From PoT sp049331405 (lineage in GTDB: Bacteria; Planctomycetota; Planctomycetia; Isosphaerales; Isosphaeraceae): DNA of 64,000 nucleotides. The stretch covers positions 2,170,001-2,234,000 of the forward strand of contig NZ_CP186274.1 in the NCBI RefSeq assembly GCF_049331405.1. Direction: 5' to 3'. How positions within the stretch are numbered: position 1 is the stretch's first letter; each line of letters begins with the position of its first letter. The notes under the pieces are model-generated. The model worked only from the letters and a program-made list of their open reading frames with translations. It was not told where the DNA came from and made no database searches. Positions 1 to 9,301 of the stretch are shown in pieces. The position numbers and the translations under genes were made by a program.

Positions 1-1148
1 AGCACCCGGACAGATATTCTCCGACGTGTGGCGAGAGTATGGAAGGTAATCGGAGGTGATGAGGGCGGGGCGAGTCAGCGGTGAGAATCGAGTGAATTTT
101 CCTAAGTTTGATCGCCTGATCTCATTATCGTGCGAGACTTTGAATCACGCGTGTCGAAACGAAGAAATTCGGATATAGGGAGCAAATTTCGAGAAATTTC
201 AAAAAGTCTTCACCGAGGCCTTGCAGAGGCATCATCGGAGCGATAGTATCAAGATCTCTCTTACGGAAAGGAACTCCCGGCCGGTCTCGTCTGACCGGGA
301 GCTCCCATAACCTAGGGCTTCTTCAAGCCCGGTTTCCGCATTTGTAGGAAGGGAGAGTGGGAGGGGTCGTGCGAGGCTACCCACTCTCCCCTTGGCGGTT
401 AGAAAGTTCAACGCGAGGCTGAACTTACCGTCGCCAGTAGGGTGGTTCGTTAGTGTTCACATAAGGCACTGGAAAGTTTCTTGTCCCAAGGAAGCTTTTC
501 GGTGTTTCCCATCATCGTTGGTTCTTGTCGTCGTTCGTCTCGACGCCAAGAGTAAAAGGCAAGTGCAGTGCCAGAACGCACCACAATTTGCCAGCTTTCC
601 CGATCGATCCAATTTAAGTCCTATCCAAGCCTCGAGTTCCGGAAGAATATTTTTTCCCCGGCCTCACCAACTCCCCTGTCACATTCGTATGCATACCTTC
701 GCGGCTATCGACATCTCGACCAAAATCTAAGCACCCTCGGCCCAGCGATCGTGCAACGGGTTCGGGCACGTCACCTCAGGGTCCAATTGGCTCGCGATTG
801 AGCCATGCCCTCATCGCATCAAGGACGGTTCGACCTCGGCCACTCAGCCTGGTGGCATGCTGACAACATCACTGCATGATGGATTTAGGTTCGCGGTATT
901 AGTGCCTGCGCGGGGATTCCGGGATGAGTTGAGATTGTCGAGATGAGAGGACAAATCCCGCGGCAAACTCCGGGGCCTGATCTCGAGTCCTTCGATCGAG
1001 AACGATATATCAACGACACGGCAGCACATTTTTATCAAATATCGAATGTCTGCCTGCGACTTCGAAATGAAGGAGGCCGTCCGCCCCATGCGAAACAGCG
1101 TGGGGAGGACGGCCGCTCAGATGTCACGACCTCGATAGTCGTTGAGGC
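1..1148. other. Intergenic region, no supportable gene
   Basis: I find no reading frame with convincing protein character on either strand. The region is less GC-rich than the genes that follow. It contains two hairpins: 274-301 (7-bp stem) and 351-390 (11-bp stem). The neighbouring gene at 1149 is on the minus strand and ends here, so the 351-390 hairpin could end transcription from either side. Confidence 0.5.
351..390. terminator. Hairpin, possible terminator
   Basis: An 11-bp perfect inverted repeat (arms 351-361 and 380-390, loop of 18 nt). It has no clear T-run on either side, so the terminator call is tentative. Confidence 0.3.
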
Positions 1149-2090
1149 TCAGACGTCGCAAAGGGTCACGGCCTGCTCGAGGCCTGCGAGGGGGTCGCGG
1201 GTGGGGATGAATTCCTGGCCCACGTAGCCCTGGTAGCCGATCTCGAGGAGCGCCTCCATGATGGCGGGGAAGGCGATCTCCTGGTGGGCGTCGAGCTCGC
1301 CGCGGCCTGGGTTGCCCGCGGTGTGGACGTGACCGATGTAATCCTTGTGCTCGCGGAGGCGGCGGATTACGTCGCCGTCCATGATCTGCACGTGGTAGAT
1401 GTCGAACAGGAGCTTCAGGTTGGGAGACCCGACGCGCTTGATGATGTCGATGCAATACTCGGTGTGATCCCCCTGATAGCCGGGGTGCCCCTTCATCGGG
1501 TGCGAGCGGTCGCGGGTGTTGAGCATCTCCAGGCAGAGGGTGACTTTCTTCTTCTCGGCGTGGCCGATGATCTGCTTGAAGCCCTCGACGCAGTTAGCCG
1601 CGCCGACGTCATCGGCGATGTCTTCCTTCATGCCCGTGAAGCAGATCACATTCTTGAAGCCATACTCGGCGCAGGCGTCGATCGCGTCGCGCGTGGCCTT
1701 GAAGACCTTGTCGCGATATTTGGGATTATTGAACCCCTTCACGAACGGCGGTTCCGGGCTCATGTCGATCGTGGCGATCGCGCACTCGAGCCCGGCTTCC
1801 TTCAGTAACGGGAAGTACTTGGGGTCGATGAGCTCGATGCTGGTGCAGCCGAGCTGCTTGGTGATCTTGATAAACGTGGGAACATCCCAGTATTTCTCGA
1901 AGCACCAGTGGACGATCGACTGCTTGATGCGTCCCTTGGTGATCCGCTTGGCCGAGCCCGCCGGCTCGGCGGCCGAGGCGACGGAGCCGCCGACGGCCGA
2001 CAGCCCAAGGGCCATCGCGCCCGCCGCGGTCTCCAGCACTCGCCGGCGATTGGGCTGATTGTTCTCTTCGCGCTCGATCTCCGGTTTCAT
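1149..2090 (-). CDS. Tat-exported TIM-barrel sugar isomerase/epimerase-like protein
   Basis: A 313-residue protein of the AP-endonuclease-2 TIM-barrel superfamily, closest in character to hydroxypyruvate isomerase and related sugar isomerases. The N-terminus carries a twin-arginine signal: NRRRVLETAAGAMALGL followed by a hydrophobic stretch and an AxA-like cleavage site. Metal-binding signatures of the fold are visible, including CLEMLNTRD, LLFDIYHVQ, IGHVHTAGNPGRGELD and VGQEFIP. I chose the ATG at 2090, because the upstream in-frame extension to 2171 is Pro/Thr-rich and sits before the Tat signal. Such exported homologues are very common in planctomycetes and their substrates are usually unknown; hydroxypyruvate is only a family-level guess. 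It stands alone, between the gene-free left edge and the two-component pair that ends at 2226. Confidence 0.88.
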   Translation of the reverse strand: MKPEIEREENNQPNRRRVLETAAGAMALGLSAVGGSVASAAEPAGSAKRITKGRIKQSIVHWCFEKYWDVPTFIKITKQLGCTSIELIDPKYFPLLKEAGLECAIATIDMSPEPPFVKGFNNPKYRDKVFKATRDAIDACAEYGFKNVICFTGMKEDIADDVGAANCVEGFKQIIGHAEKKKVTLCLEMLNTRDRSHPMKGHPGYQGDHTEYCIDIIKRVGSPNLKLLFDIYHVQIMDGDVIRRLREHKDYIGHVHTAGNPGRGELDAHQEIAFPAIMEALLEIGYQGYVGQEFIPTRDPLAGLEQAVTLCDV

Positions 2091-2225
2091 CGCGTCGTCC
2101 CCAATGGGTTGAATCGTTCGGGATCGGGTAGGACCAGGAGTGACAGGTCCCTCACCATACGCCGAAGCCACGCCGATTTCGAGGAGCGAACGCCCTTTTT
2201 TGGCCCCAGGAGGGACGGCCCCATT

Positions 2226-3635
2226 TCAGCCGATCCCGTAGTTCCTCAGCTTCTGCCGGAGCGTCGCCCGGTGGATGCCGAGCCGCTGAGCCGCCGCCGC
2301 GCGATTGCCGCCGCATTGCTCCAAAACCGTCTTGATGAGCGGGGCTTCCGTCAACTCAAGGAAACGCTCGTGGAGCGAGTGTTCTTCGGGCAGGGCGGGG
2401 GCCTCGCGCAGTTCCTGGCTCGTCCACTGCACGATCCGATCCTGGACTTCCTGGTCGGGGCGAGTCGCCTGGCCCGTGGAGCCGGGGGTCGAGGGCGGCG
2501 GTAGGTGGGTGACGCGGATCTCTCGCCCTCGCGAGACGATGGCCGCGTGCTCGATCGTGTTTCGCAGCTCGCGGACGTTCCCGACCCAGGGGCGAGACTG
2601 CAACTCGCGGAGGGTCTCGTCGCTCAGGACGATGCTGCCATCCTCGACGCCTCGGGCCTGCCGCAGGAAGTGCCCGGCGATTACCGGGATGTCCTCCCGG
2701 CGCTCGCGGAGCGGCGGGACCTGGATCTGGAAGACGCTGAGCCGGAAGAAGAGGTCCTCGCGGAACTCGCCCGACGCCATGAGGTCGGAGAGAGGCCGAT
2801 TCGTGGCCGCGACGATGCGTATGTCGGTGATCCTAGGCCGGGCGTCGCCGACGGGGGTGACCTCGCGGTGCTCGATCGCCCGCAACAGCTTCACCTGGAG
2901 GGAAGGGGGGACGTCGCCGATCTCGTCGAGCAGGACCGTACCCCCCGTCGCCAGCTCGAGGAGCCCCTTGCGGTCCTCCCCCGCGCCCGTGAAAGAACCC
3001 CGGAGGTGGCCGAAGAGCTCTCGTTCGACCAGGCTCGGGCTCAGGGCGGCCAGGCAGACGGGGAGGAACGGCCCGCGATGCCTCCGACTGTGGCGATGGA
3101 TCGCGCGGGCGACGAGTTCCTTACCGGTCCCGCTCTCGCCGGTGATCAGCACGGGGACATCTGCAGGCGCGACGAGGGCGATCTTCTTGAAGAGATCCTG
3201 CATGACGGGCGACGAGCCGAGGAGCGACCCCGCGTCATCGAGCGCGAGAGCCTGCGTCGGGCGGTCCGCCGGCTTACTCTTCTCCAGTGCCCGCGTCAGG
3301 ATCGAGGAGGCCTGGTCGAGGTCGAACGGCTTGACGAGGTAGTCGAAGGCCCCGCCTTCCATCGCGCGGACGGCCGTCTCGAGGTTCCCGAAGGCCGTGA
3401 CGACGACGATCGGGGCCCCGCCGATCAGGTCGCGGAACGAACGCATGGCGGTGAGGCCGTCGATGCCGGGGAGCCGGACGTCGAGCACGAGGGCGTCGGG
3501 CTTCTTCGCCGCCGCGACCTTGAGCCCTTCCTCGGCCGACGCCGCCACGTCCACGACGTGCCCCTCGTCGGTGAGGAACTCGCTGAACGCCCAGCAAATG
3601 CTCGCCTCGTCGTCGACGATCAGGATCCGGCTCAT
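2226..3635 (-). CDS. NtrC-family sigma-54-dependent response regulator
   Basis: A 469-residue transcriptional activator. It has an N-terminal receiver domain (phospho-acceptor D52 in LVLDVRLPG, K102 in the VKPF motif), then an AAA+ sigma-54 interaction domain with Walker A GESGTGKE near residue 166 and Walker B GGTVLLDEIGD near 231, then a Fis-type helix-turn-helix at the C-terminus (AAAAQRLGIHRATLRQKL). It would use ATP hydrolysis to remodel sigma-54 RNA polymerase at its target promoters after phosphorylation. The sigma-54 contact loop reads GSFTGA rather than the usual GAFTGA (residues 213-218). It overlaps the upstream sensor kinase by 4 bp (3632-3635), so the two form a cognate, translationally coupled pair. 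The target genes cannot be told from this window. Confidence 0.95.
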   Translation of the reverse strand: MSRILIVDDEASICWAFSEFLTDEGHVVDVAASAEEGLKVAAAKKPDALVLDVRLPGIDGLTAMRSFRDLIGGAPIVVVTAFGNLETAVRAMEGGAFDYLVKPFDLDQASSILTRALEKSKPADRPTQALALDDAGSLLGSSPVMQDLFKKIALVAPADVPVLITGESGTGKELVARAIHRHSRRHRGPFLPVCLAALSPSLVERELFGHLRGSFTGAGEDRKGLLELATGGTVLLDEIGDVPPSLQVKLLRAIEHREVTPVGDARPRITDIRIVAATNRPLSDLMASGEFREDLFFRLSVFQIQVPPLRERREDIPVIAGHFLRQARGVEDGSIVLSDETLRELQSRPWVGNVRELRNTIEHAAIVSRGREIRVTHLPPPSTPGSTGQATRPDQEVQDRIVQWTSQELREAPALPEEHSLHERFLELTEAPLIKTVLEQCGGNRAAAAQRLGIHRATLRQKLRNYGIG

Positions 3636-5179
3636 GGCTTGGACACCTCTAGATTGGCGACGCTTCTCGGGATCGCCAGGCGGAACCGCGTCGTTTCGCC
3701 GACCCTGGCCCAGGACAGTCGGCCGCCGTGCTCGACGGCCACCTGATGCGCAATCGCGAGGCCCAGCCCGACCCCTTCGGGCTTGCTCGTCACGAACGGC
3801 TCGGTGAGTCGATCCATCAGGTCCTCGGGCGGGCCGGGGCCGGTGTCGCTCACCTCGAGCACCACGGAATCTCCCTCGGGCTCCGACGAGAGCTGCACCT
3901 CGCCGCCGGCCCCCGCTGCTTCCACCGCATTCAGCGTCAGGTTCAGGACCGCCGCGCGGAGGCTCGCCACATCCGCCTCGACCATCAACTTGCCCGTCAC
4001 CTCAGGGACCACGAGCGCGACCTTGGAATGCTCGCAGGAAGGCCCCACGAGCAGGGCGACGTCCGTCATCAGCGAGGGGACGTCGCATGGGGTCGGAGCC
4101 CGCTGCTCGAGCCTCCCCAGCGAGAGGAGGCCTCGGACCTGCTCCTCGGTGATCGCGAGCTGACGCAGGGCGACTTCGAGGCTGCGGTCGTTCGTCGGAG
4201 GCGGATAGCGCTTGGCGTGCAGCTGCACGCTCATCCTCGCGCCGGTCAGGGAATTGCGGAGCTGATGCGCCAGGCCGGCCGCGAGCTGGGCGAGGATCTG
4301 GGTCCGTTCCGACCTCCGGATCGTCCGGCTCATCTCGCGGAGTTGCGTACACATCCGGTTCACCGATCGCGAAAGATCCTGGATCTCGTCGCGATCTCCT
4401 TCTTCGTCGAGCGTGGTGAAGTCGCCCGCGGCGATCCGGGCGACCTGCGTCTGCACGACCCGAAGACGCTGACTGATCCGGTGGGCGAGCCAGCTCGTCA
4501 CGGCGACCATCGTCACCAGTGTCCCCACGCCCAGGGCGAGCGGGGGCAGGGCGGCCTCCCAGCGCGCCTGTCGCCAGTTGGCCTCGGGGTAGAGGACCAG
4601 TAACGTCGTCCCGCGTGGGTTGGAGACGGGTCGCAGCCGGACGGCGAAGTAGCGAGCCGGCCCGATCGGCACCACGGCGGCATGGCTGAGGCCCTCGAGG
4701 CGGGGCGTCGAGGGGATCGTCGGCAGCGGACGGGGTAGGTCCTCACGATCCTTGAGGGTCGACTCCTCGATCCGGCCCGCGCGGTCGTAGGCGACGAAGT
4801 GGGCGCCGGAGAGCCCTCTCATCTGGGCGAGGACCCCTTCGGTATAAGGGAATGTGGCGTGACCGAGCACCTCGACCACGCCGTCGAGCCGGTCGATGAT
4901 CTGCCGCTCGGCCCGACGCGCGGCGAGGGCGGCGGCCGTCAGGGTGATCGTACCCGCGGCGATGACCTGGATCGTGATCAGCGGGAGCAAGATTTGATTC
5001 CGGATCGACCAGCGCATGCTGGGCGACCCGTTCGGCGACGACGATGCTGGCTCGGCGGGGTTCGAGATCATGATCCCATCAGACGTTGCCGTGGACATCC
5101 CCGGCAAGAGAAGTTCGGGAGGAATGGCCGGCGGCCTATCATCCCCGCGCGCCAGGTTCTTCAGCAGGGAACCTCGCAT
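3632..5179 (-). CDS. Sensor histidine kinase paired with the NtrC-type regulator
   Basis: A membrane histidine kinase of up to 515 residues. A first membrane segment (ILLPLITIQVIAAGTITL) precedes a periplasmic sensor domain, a second segment (ALGVGTLVTMVAVTSWL) and a HAMP linker. The phosphorylated histidine lies in LAHQLRNSLTGARM, an NtrB-like H-box. The ATPase domain shows the N box (LNLTLNAVEAAG), G1 (DTGPGP), F box (TEPFVTSK) and G2 (GVGLGLAI). The start is uncertain: the longest frame begins at 5179, but in-frame ATGs at 5098, 5071 and 5017 are possible and the last sits just before the first membrane segment; none has a strong ribosome binding site. It should phosphorylate the regulator encoded immediately downstream, whose start codon it overlaps. 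Confidence 0.93.
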   Translation of the reverse strand: MRGSLLKNLARGDDRPPAIPPELLLPGMSTATSDGIMISNPAEPASSSPNGSPSMRWSIRNQILLPLITIQVIAAGTITLTAAALAARRAERQIIDRLDGVVEVLGHATFPYTEGVLAQMRGLSGAHFVAYDRAGRIEESTLKDREDLPRPLPTIPSTPRLEGLSHAAVVPIGPARYFAVRLRPVSNPRGTTLLVLYPEANWRQARWEAALPPLALGVGTLVTMVAVTSWLAHRISQRLRVVQTQVARIAAGDFTTLDEEGDRDEIQDLSRSVNRMCTQLREMSRTIRRSERTQILAQLAAGLAHQLRNSLTGARMSVQLHAKRYPPPTNDRSLEVALRQLAITEEQVRGLLSLGRLEQRAPTPCDVPSLMTDVALLVGPSCEHSKVALVVPEVTGKLMVEADVASLRAAVLNLTLNAVEAAGAGGEVQLSSEPEGDSVVLEVSDTGPGPPEDLMDRLTEPFVTSKPEGVGLGLAIAHQVAVEHGGRLSWARVGETTRFRLAIPRSVANLEVSKP

Positions 5180-5452
5180 GCATCTTTCGCCCGGATCGCC
5201 TGGTAAAACGGGGTGAGGCCGATGCGTCGATCGGCACGGACGTCATGCCTGGCGAAAACTTCGCCGTCGGCGGCTAAACTCTGTCCACGCCCAGCGTCGC
5301 CCGGCATGCGGGAATCACTGCAAATCCAGGCGTGGGCGAGGGCTCGACCGCCTGCCGGGGGAGGCACCCGCTTTGCTAACGTGGGAATTCGGTGCCAGCC
5401 ATCGTGACGTCCAGAGTCTTGTCCGCACCGTGTCGCATTTGGGAGACGAACC

Positions 5453-6586
5453 GTGCAATTCAAGTCCAGCTCTCGTCGGGTATTCCTCGGCCGAAGTATC
5501 CAGGCCGCCAGCCTCCTTGGCCTGGGTTTGAGGCCGGGTCGGAGTTCGGCCGCCGCGGCGGCCACCCCGGCGGAGATGACGGCCAAGGCCGTGGCCTTCC
5601 TGCGCCCGCGCCAGGCCGAGGATGGTAGCTGGTCGGGTGAGCGCAAGGAGCCGGGGATCACGGCACTCGTCGTGACCGGCCTGTTGCGCTCCAAGGTCGT
5701 CACGGCCAATGAGCCGGTCGTCGCCAAGGGGCTCGCCTACCTCGAGAAGTTCATCGGCCCCAAGGGCGGGTTCTCCGAGGCCGCCCACGCCAACTACACG
5801 ACGGCCATCTCGCTCCTGGCGTTCAAGGAGGCGAATGCGAGCTTCAAGTACGACACCCTGCTCCGCCAGGGGCAGGAGTTCCTCAAGACGATGCAGTGGG
5901 ACGAGGGTGAAGGTAAGGATCCGAACAACGCCTTCTACGGCGGTGCCGGCTACGGCGGCGCGAACAGCCGACCCGACCTCTCGAACACGACCTTCATGAT
6001 CGACGCCCTGCGAGAGACGGGCGTGCCGGCGAGCGACCCCGCACTCAAGCGGGCCCTGGTCTTCGTCTCGCGCTGCCAGAACCTCAAGAGCGAGTTCAAC
6101 GACCAGCCCTGGGCCGACAAGGTCAACGACGGCGGCTTCGTCTACACGGCGGCCAACGGCGGGTCGAGCGTCGCCGGCAACAACGCAGACGGCGGCCTCC
6201 GCTCCTATGCCTCCATGACCTACGCCGGCCTCAAGAGCATGATCTACGCCGGCCTCACCAAGGACGACCCACGCGTGAAGGCGGCCCACGCCTACATCGC
6301 CAAGCACTACACCCTGGAAGAGAACCCGGGCCTCGACCAGCGCGGGCTCTATTACTACTACCAGACATTCGCCAAGACCCTCGCCTTGCTCGGCGAGTCG
6401 ACCTTCCTCGACTCCGACGGCAAGGGGCACGACTGGCGGGCCGACCTCACCGCCGCCCTCGCCAAGCGGCAGGCCGCGAATGGGAGCTGGGTCAACGGCG
6501 CCGACCGCTTCATGGAAGGCGACGCCAATCTCGTGACGGCGTACGGCCTCCTCGCCCTGGCCTACGCTCGACCGACGTCGGCCTAA
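5453..6586 (+). CDS. Exported prenyltransferase/squalene-oxidase repeat protein
   Basis: A 377-residue protein with a GTG start preceded by GGGAGA. The N-terminus has a Tat-like signal (SSRRVFLGRSIQAASLLGL) ending in an Ala-rich cleavage region. The body is an alpha-alpha toroid of squalene-cyclase/prenyltransferase-type repeats: QAEDGSWSG, a glycine-rich unit containing GYGGANSRPDLSNT, and the late repeat KRQAANGSWVNG. The acidic catalytic motif of true terpene cyclases (DxDD) is not visible, so I infer a non-enzymatic or unknown role, as for many planctomycete homologues. It is divergent from the kinase gene starting at 5179. Its stop codon overlaps that of the convergent kinase at 6583. 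Confidence 0.85.
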   Translation: MQFKSSSRRVFLGRSIQAASLLGLGLRPGRSSAAAAATPAEMTAKAVAFLRPRQAEDGSWSGERKEPGITALVVTGLLRSKVVTANEPVVAKGLAYLEKFIGPKGGFSEAAHANYTTAISLLAFKEANASFKYDTLLRQGQEFLKTMQWDEGEGKDPNNAFYGGAGYGGANSRPDLSNTTFMIDALRETGVPASDPALKRALVFVSRCQNLKSEFNDQPWADKVNDGGFVYTAANGGSSVAGNNADGGLRSYASMTYAGLKSMIYAGLTKDDPRVKAAHAYIAKHYTLEENPGLDQRGLYYYYQTFAKTLALLGESTFLDSDGKGHDWRADLTAALAKRQAANGSWVNGADRFMEGDANLVTAYGLLALAYARPTSA

Positions 6587-8253
6587 GCGTCGGGGTTCCA
6601 GATTAAGGCTGGCTGAAACTCCGGCGTCGGCTCGACCGGCGCCTGCGGTTGATCCGAAGGCACGTCCTCCGCCGAAGGGGCGTGCCTTTCGTCATTTTGT
6701 GGATCCGCGGGGACTTCCAGGAGGAGAGGCAGGCACACCTCAAAGGTTGTCCCCGAACCTTCCTGGCTCGTGAACGCGATCGTCCCGCCGTGCGACTCGG
6801 CAATCCACTTGGTGATGGCGAGCCCGAGGCCCGAACCGCCGATCTCCCGGGAGCGAACCGGATCGGCGCGGTAGAACCGCTCGAAGATGTTGAGCTGGTC
6901 CCTCGGCGCGATGCCGATGCCCGTGTCGATCACCGAGAGTCGCCCGATGTTCCCCTCGCGGGCCAGGCGGATCGTCACCGATCCGCCGAAGCGGTTGTAC
7001 CGGATCGCGTTGGTCACGAGGTTCAACACGAGCTCCCGGAGCCGTTCCCGGTCGCCGAGGATCGCGAGGGGCTCGGCCTCGACCTTGATCGAGACTTCCT
7101 CGGGACCCGCCAAGGGCTCGAGCATGGCGACGGATTCCTCGACGATCTCCCCGAGTTGCACGGGCTCGCGCACGAGGTTCTGCACAGAGGCGTCGGCCCT
7201 GGCCAGGGTCAGCAACCCTTCCACGATGCTCCGCATCCGCCGGGCGGCCTTGAGCGAGGTCTCGAAGAAGCCGCGGTACTCGGCCGCCGTGCGTTCCTTG
7301 CGCAGGGCGAGCTCGCAGTGCGACATCACGACGGCTAGCGGCGTGCGCAGCTCGTGCGAGGCGTCGGCGGTGAACTGCTTCTGGCGGACGAATGAGGCCT
7401 CGAGCCGAGTGAACGTGTGGTTGAGGATCTGCGCGAGCCTGCCGAGTTCGCTCTCGGTCCGGGTCACGTCGATCCGCTTCGAGAGGTTCGTGGCCGAGAT
7501 GCTCGAGGCGGCCTCGCTGATCCGGCTGATCGGCGCGAGGGTCCACTCGGCGAGGAACCAGCCGCCGAGTATCGCCAGGGAGAACGCCGCGGCGCTGGCC
7601 GCGAGCATCGTCATGAGGAACTCGCGCAGATGCCGGCGATCCTCCTCGTCGTTCTGCCCGACCAGCACCGTGGAGCCGACAGAACCCCGGACGATCACCT
7701 CGCGCCAGGGCCCGCTCGTGCGCGAGACGGGGGTCTTGAGCAAGTCCCCGACGGGCGGGATGAACTCCCTCGGCGGGCGCCTGAGGAATGGCCTCATTCG
7801 ACGGTTCGCGTGGTCGGGATGCTCCTTCGCCAGCGACATTTCCTCCTTCGAGGGTGGGCCGACCTCCTCCAGGGGCGTGGGCCGGGGCGGTGCCGGTGGG
7901 CGTCGCGGCGGCTCCGGAAGCCGGAACTCCTCGGGAAAGGTGACATTCAACCCGGGCCTCGAGGACGCGACGACCTTGCCGAAGATGTTCCAGACGACGT
8001 AATAGGGCGCGTCGTCGGCGGGCGACTCCAAGGCGCGGGCGTAAGGGTCCGGCAGGATCACGCGATGGCGCTCGCCGTGTCGTTCGTTGTAGCCGCGCGC
8101 GACCGCCTGGGCCCACTCGCGGAGCCTCGTGTCGCGCACCTTGCGCATGGAGGTGCCGAGGTGGAGATAGAGCGTGGCCCCGAACCCGGCGATCACCAGG
8201 AGCAGGATCAGGCCATACCAGAAGAGCAATGTCCAGCGGATCGACCTAAACAT
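6583..8253 (-). CDS. HAMP-containing sensor histidine kinase (OmpR-type pair)
   Basis: A 556-residue sensor kinase. The first membrane segment spans about residues 8-28. A long periplasmic region follows with a Pro-rich patch near residues 113-130. The second membrane segment is near 214-234, followed by HAMP. The H-box is DASHELRTPLAVV near residue 297, and the ATPase core has NAIRYN, DTGIGIAP, FERFYRAD and GGSGLGLAI motifs. It belongs to the same class as CusS/BaeS-like kinases; the stimulus is unknown. It overlaps the response-regulator gene upstream by 8 bp, so they form an operon. The C-terminal tail (residues about 520-556) is Pro- and acid-rich and not part of the kinase fold. Confidence 0.95.
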   Translation of the reverse strand: MFRSIRWTLLFWYGLILLLVIAGFGATLYLHLGTSMRKVRDTRLREWAQAVARGYNERHGERHRVILPDPYARALESPADDAPYYVVWNIFGKVVASSRPGLNVTFPEEFRLPEPPRRPPAPPRPTPLEEVGPPSKEEMSLAKEHPDHANRRMRPFLRRPPREFIPPVGDLLKTPVSRTSGPWREVIVRGSVGSTVLVGQNDEEDRRHLREFLMTMLAASAAAFSLAILGGWFLAEWTLAPISRISEAASSISATNLSKRIDVTRTESELGRLAQILNHTFTRLEASFVRQKQFTADASHELRTPLAVVMSHCELALRKERTAAEYRGFFETSLKAARRMRSIVEGLLTLARADASVQNLVREPVQLGEIVEESVAMLEPLAGPEEVSIKVEAEPLAILGDRERLRELVLNLVTNAIRYNRFGGSVTIRLAREGNIGRLSVIDTGIGIAPRDQLNIFERFYRADPVRSREIGGSGLGLAITKWIAESHGGTIAFTSQEGSGTTFEVCLPLLLEVPADPQNDERHAPSAEDVPSDQPQAPVEPTPEFQPALIWNPDA

Positions 8254-8902
8254 CGACGATGTATCCCTGGCCCCGGCGCGTCGTGATGAATTCTTTGCCT
8301 AGCTTCCTGCGCAGGTTCGAGACGTAGACGTCGAGGACGTTGGAAAGCGTCTCGTCATCGTCCGCATAAATATGCTCATAGATCGTGGAACGGCTCATGA
8401 GCTTGCCACGGTTCCTCGCGAGGAACTCGACCAGGGCATACTCCTTGGCCGTGAGGTCGACGGCCTGGCCGTTCTTCCTCACGATCCCGGCGACCGTATC
8501 CACCACCACGTCCCCGAGCCGGAGCCTTGGTGTAGGCTGGCCCGCCGCGCGTCGGATCAGGGCGCGGAGCCTGGCAAGCAACTCCTCAATCTCGAAGGGC
8601 TTGGTGAGGTAGTCGTCGGCCCCTTCGTCCAGGCCTCGCACCCGGTCGGCCACCGAGTCCCGCGCGGTGAGCATGAGCACGGGAGTCTTGGCCTCGTCCT
8701 CTCGGAGGTTCCTGAGCACGCTCCAGCCGTCGAGCCTGGGCAGCATCAGGTCGAGCACCATCGCGTCGTAGCTGCCGTTCCGGGCCTGGTGGAGCGCCGT
8801 CTCCCCATCGCGGACGAGGTCGACCGAGTACCCGTCCTCCTCGAGCGCCAGCCACAAGCCCCGCCCGAGATCGACTTCATCCTCGACGATCAGCACCTTC
8901 AT
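8246..8902 (-). CDS. OmpR/PhoB-family response regulator
   Basis: A 218-residue response regulator. The receiver domain has the acidic pair EDE near the N-terminus, the phospho-acceptor aspartate in MVLDLMLPRLDG and the KPFEIEELLAR switch. It is followed by an OmpR-type winged helix (LTAKEYALVEFLARN, NVLDVYVSNLRRKL, ITTRRGQGYIVDV). The length is typical for the family. It is the first gene of a two-gene operon with the HAMP kinase, overlapping by 8 bp. The downstream targets are not evident. Confidence 0.96.
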   Translation of the reverse strand: MKVLIVEDEVDLGRGLWLALEEDGYSVDLVRDGETALHQARNGSYDAMVLDLMLPRLDGWSVLRNLREDEAKTPVLMLTARDSVADRVRGLDEGADDYLTKPFEIEELLARLRALIRRAAGQPTPRLRLGDVVVDTVAGIVRKNGQAVDLTAKEYALVEFLARNRGKLMSRSTIYEHIYADDDETLSNVLDVYVSNLRRKLGKEFITTRRGQGYIVDV

Positions 8903-9301
8903 CGCACGCCCCCGACCTAAAGCCCGGGTCGACCATCCATCCCGATCCTAGTTAAGAGCGACAAGCCGCGCGGGGAAGCCTGGGGAATTTGGCAAAACGG
9001 ATCGAAACCGCACGCTCCCGGAGATCCATGCCGACTGGATCGGCCCCCCTGGGTTTCCCTCGACGTCCGCATGGGATGTAACGGGAAATGGCCTCTGGCC
9101 GGGACTCTTCAACTCGTCGAGGCCGTTCGATGAGGTGGCGAACCCGGTCGGGATGGTTGGTGTGGGACGTCCCTGAACCGAAAAAGCATGAAATGGGTTC
9201 TGCCTCTTATCCACGCGAAAAGAGCCGGCCGCTCGAATGACTCCGAGGGCCGGCTCCTGAGTGATCGTCCGAGGGTTCAACCAGTTTGGTCGAGCCTGGG
9301 A
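8903..9301. other. Intergenic region
   Basis: About 400 bases upstream of the OmpR-type operon, so its promoter should lie here on the minus strand. The only clear element is the terminator hairpin at 9222-9256, which belongs to the His-rich gene. No gene is supported. Confidence 0.5.
9222..9256 (-). terminator. Rho-independent terminator after the His-rich gene
   Basis: A 9-bp perfect GC-rich stem (arms 9222-9230 and 9248-9256). On the minus strand it is followed directly by TTTT, so it ends the transcript of the gene at 9302-10294. Confidence 0.7.

Noticed and set aside
2505..3746. 413-codon open frame on the plus strand
   Set aside because: Antisense to the NtrC-type regulator.
5315..6430. 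371-codon open frame on the minus strand
   Set aside because: Antisense to the squalene-cyclase-like protein, which has a signal peptide and repeats.
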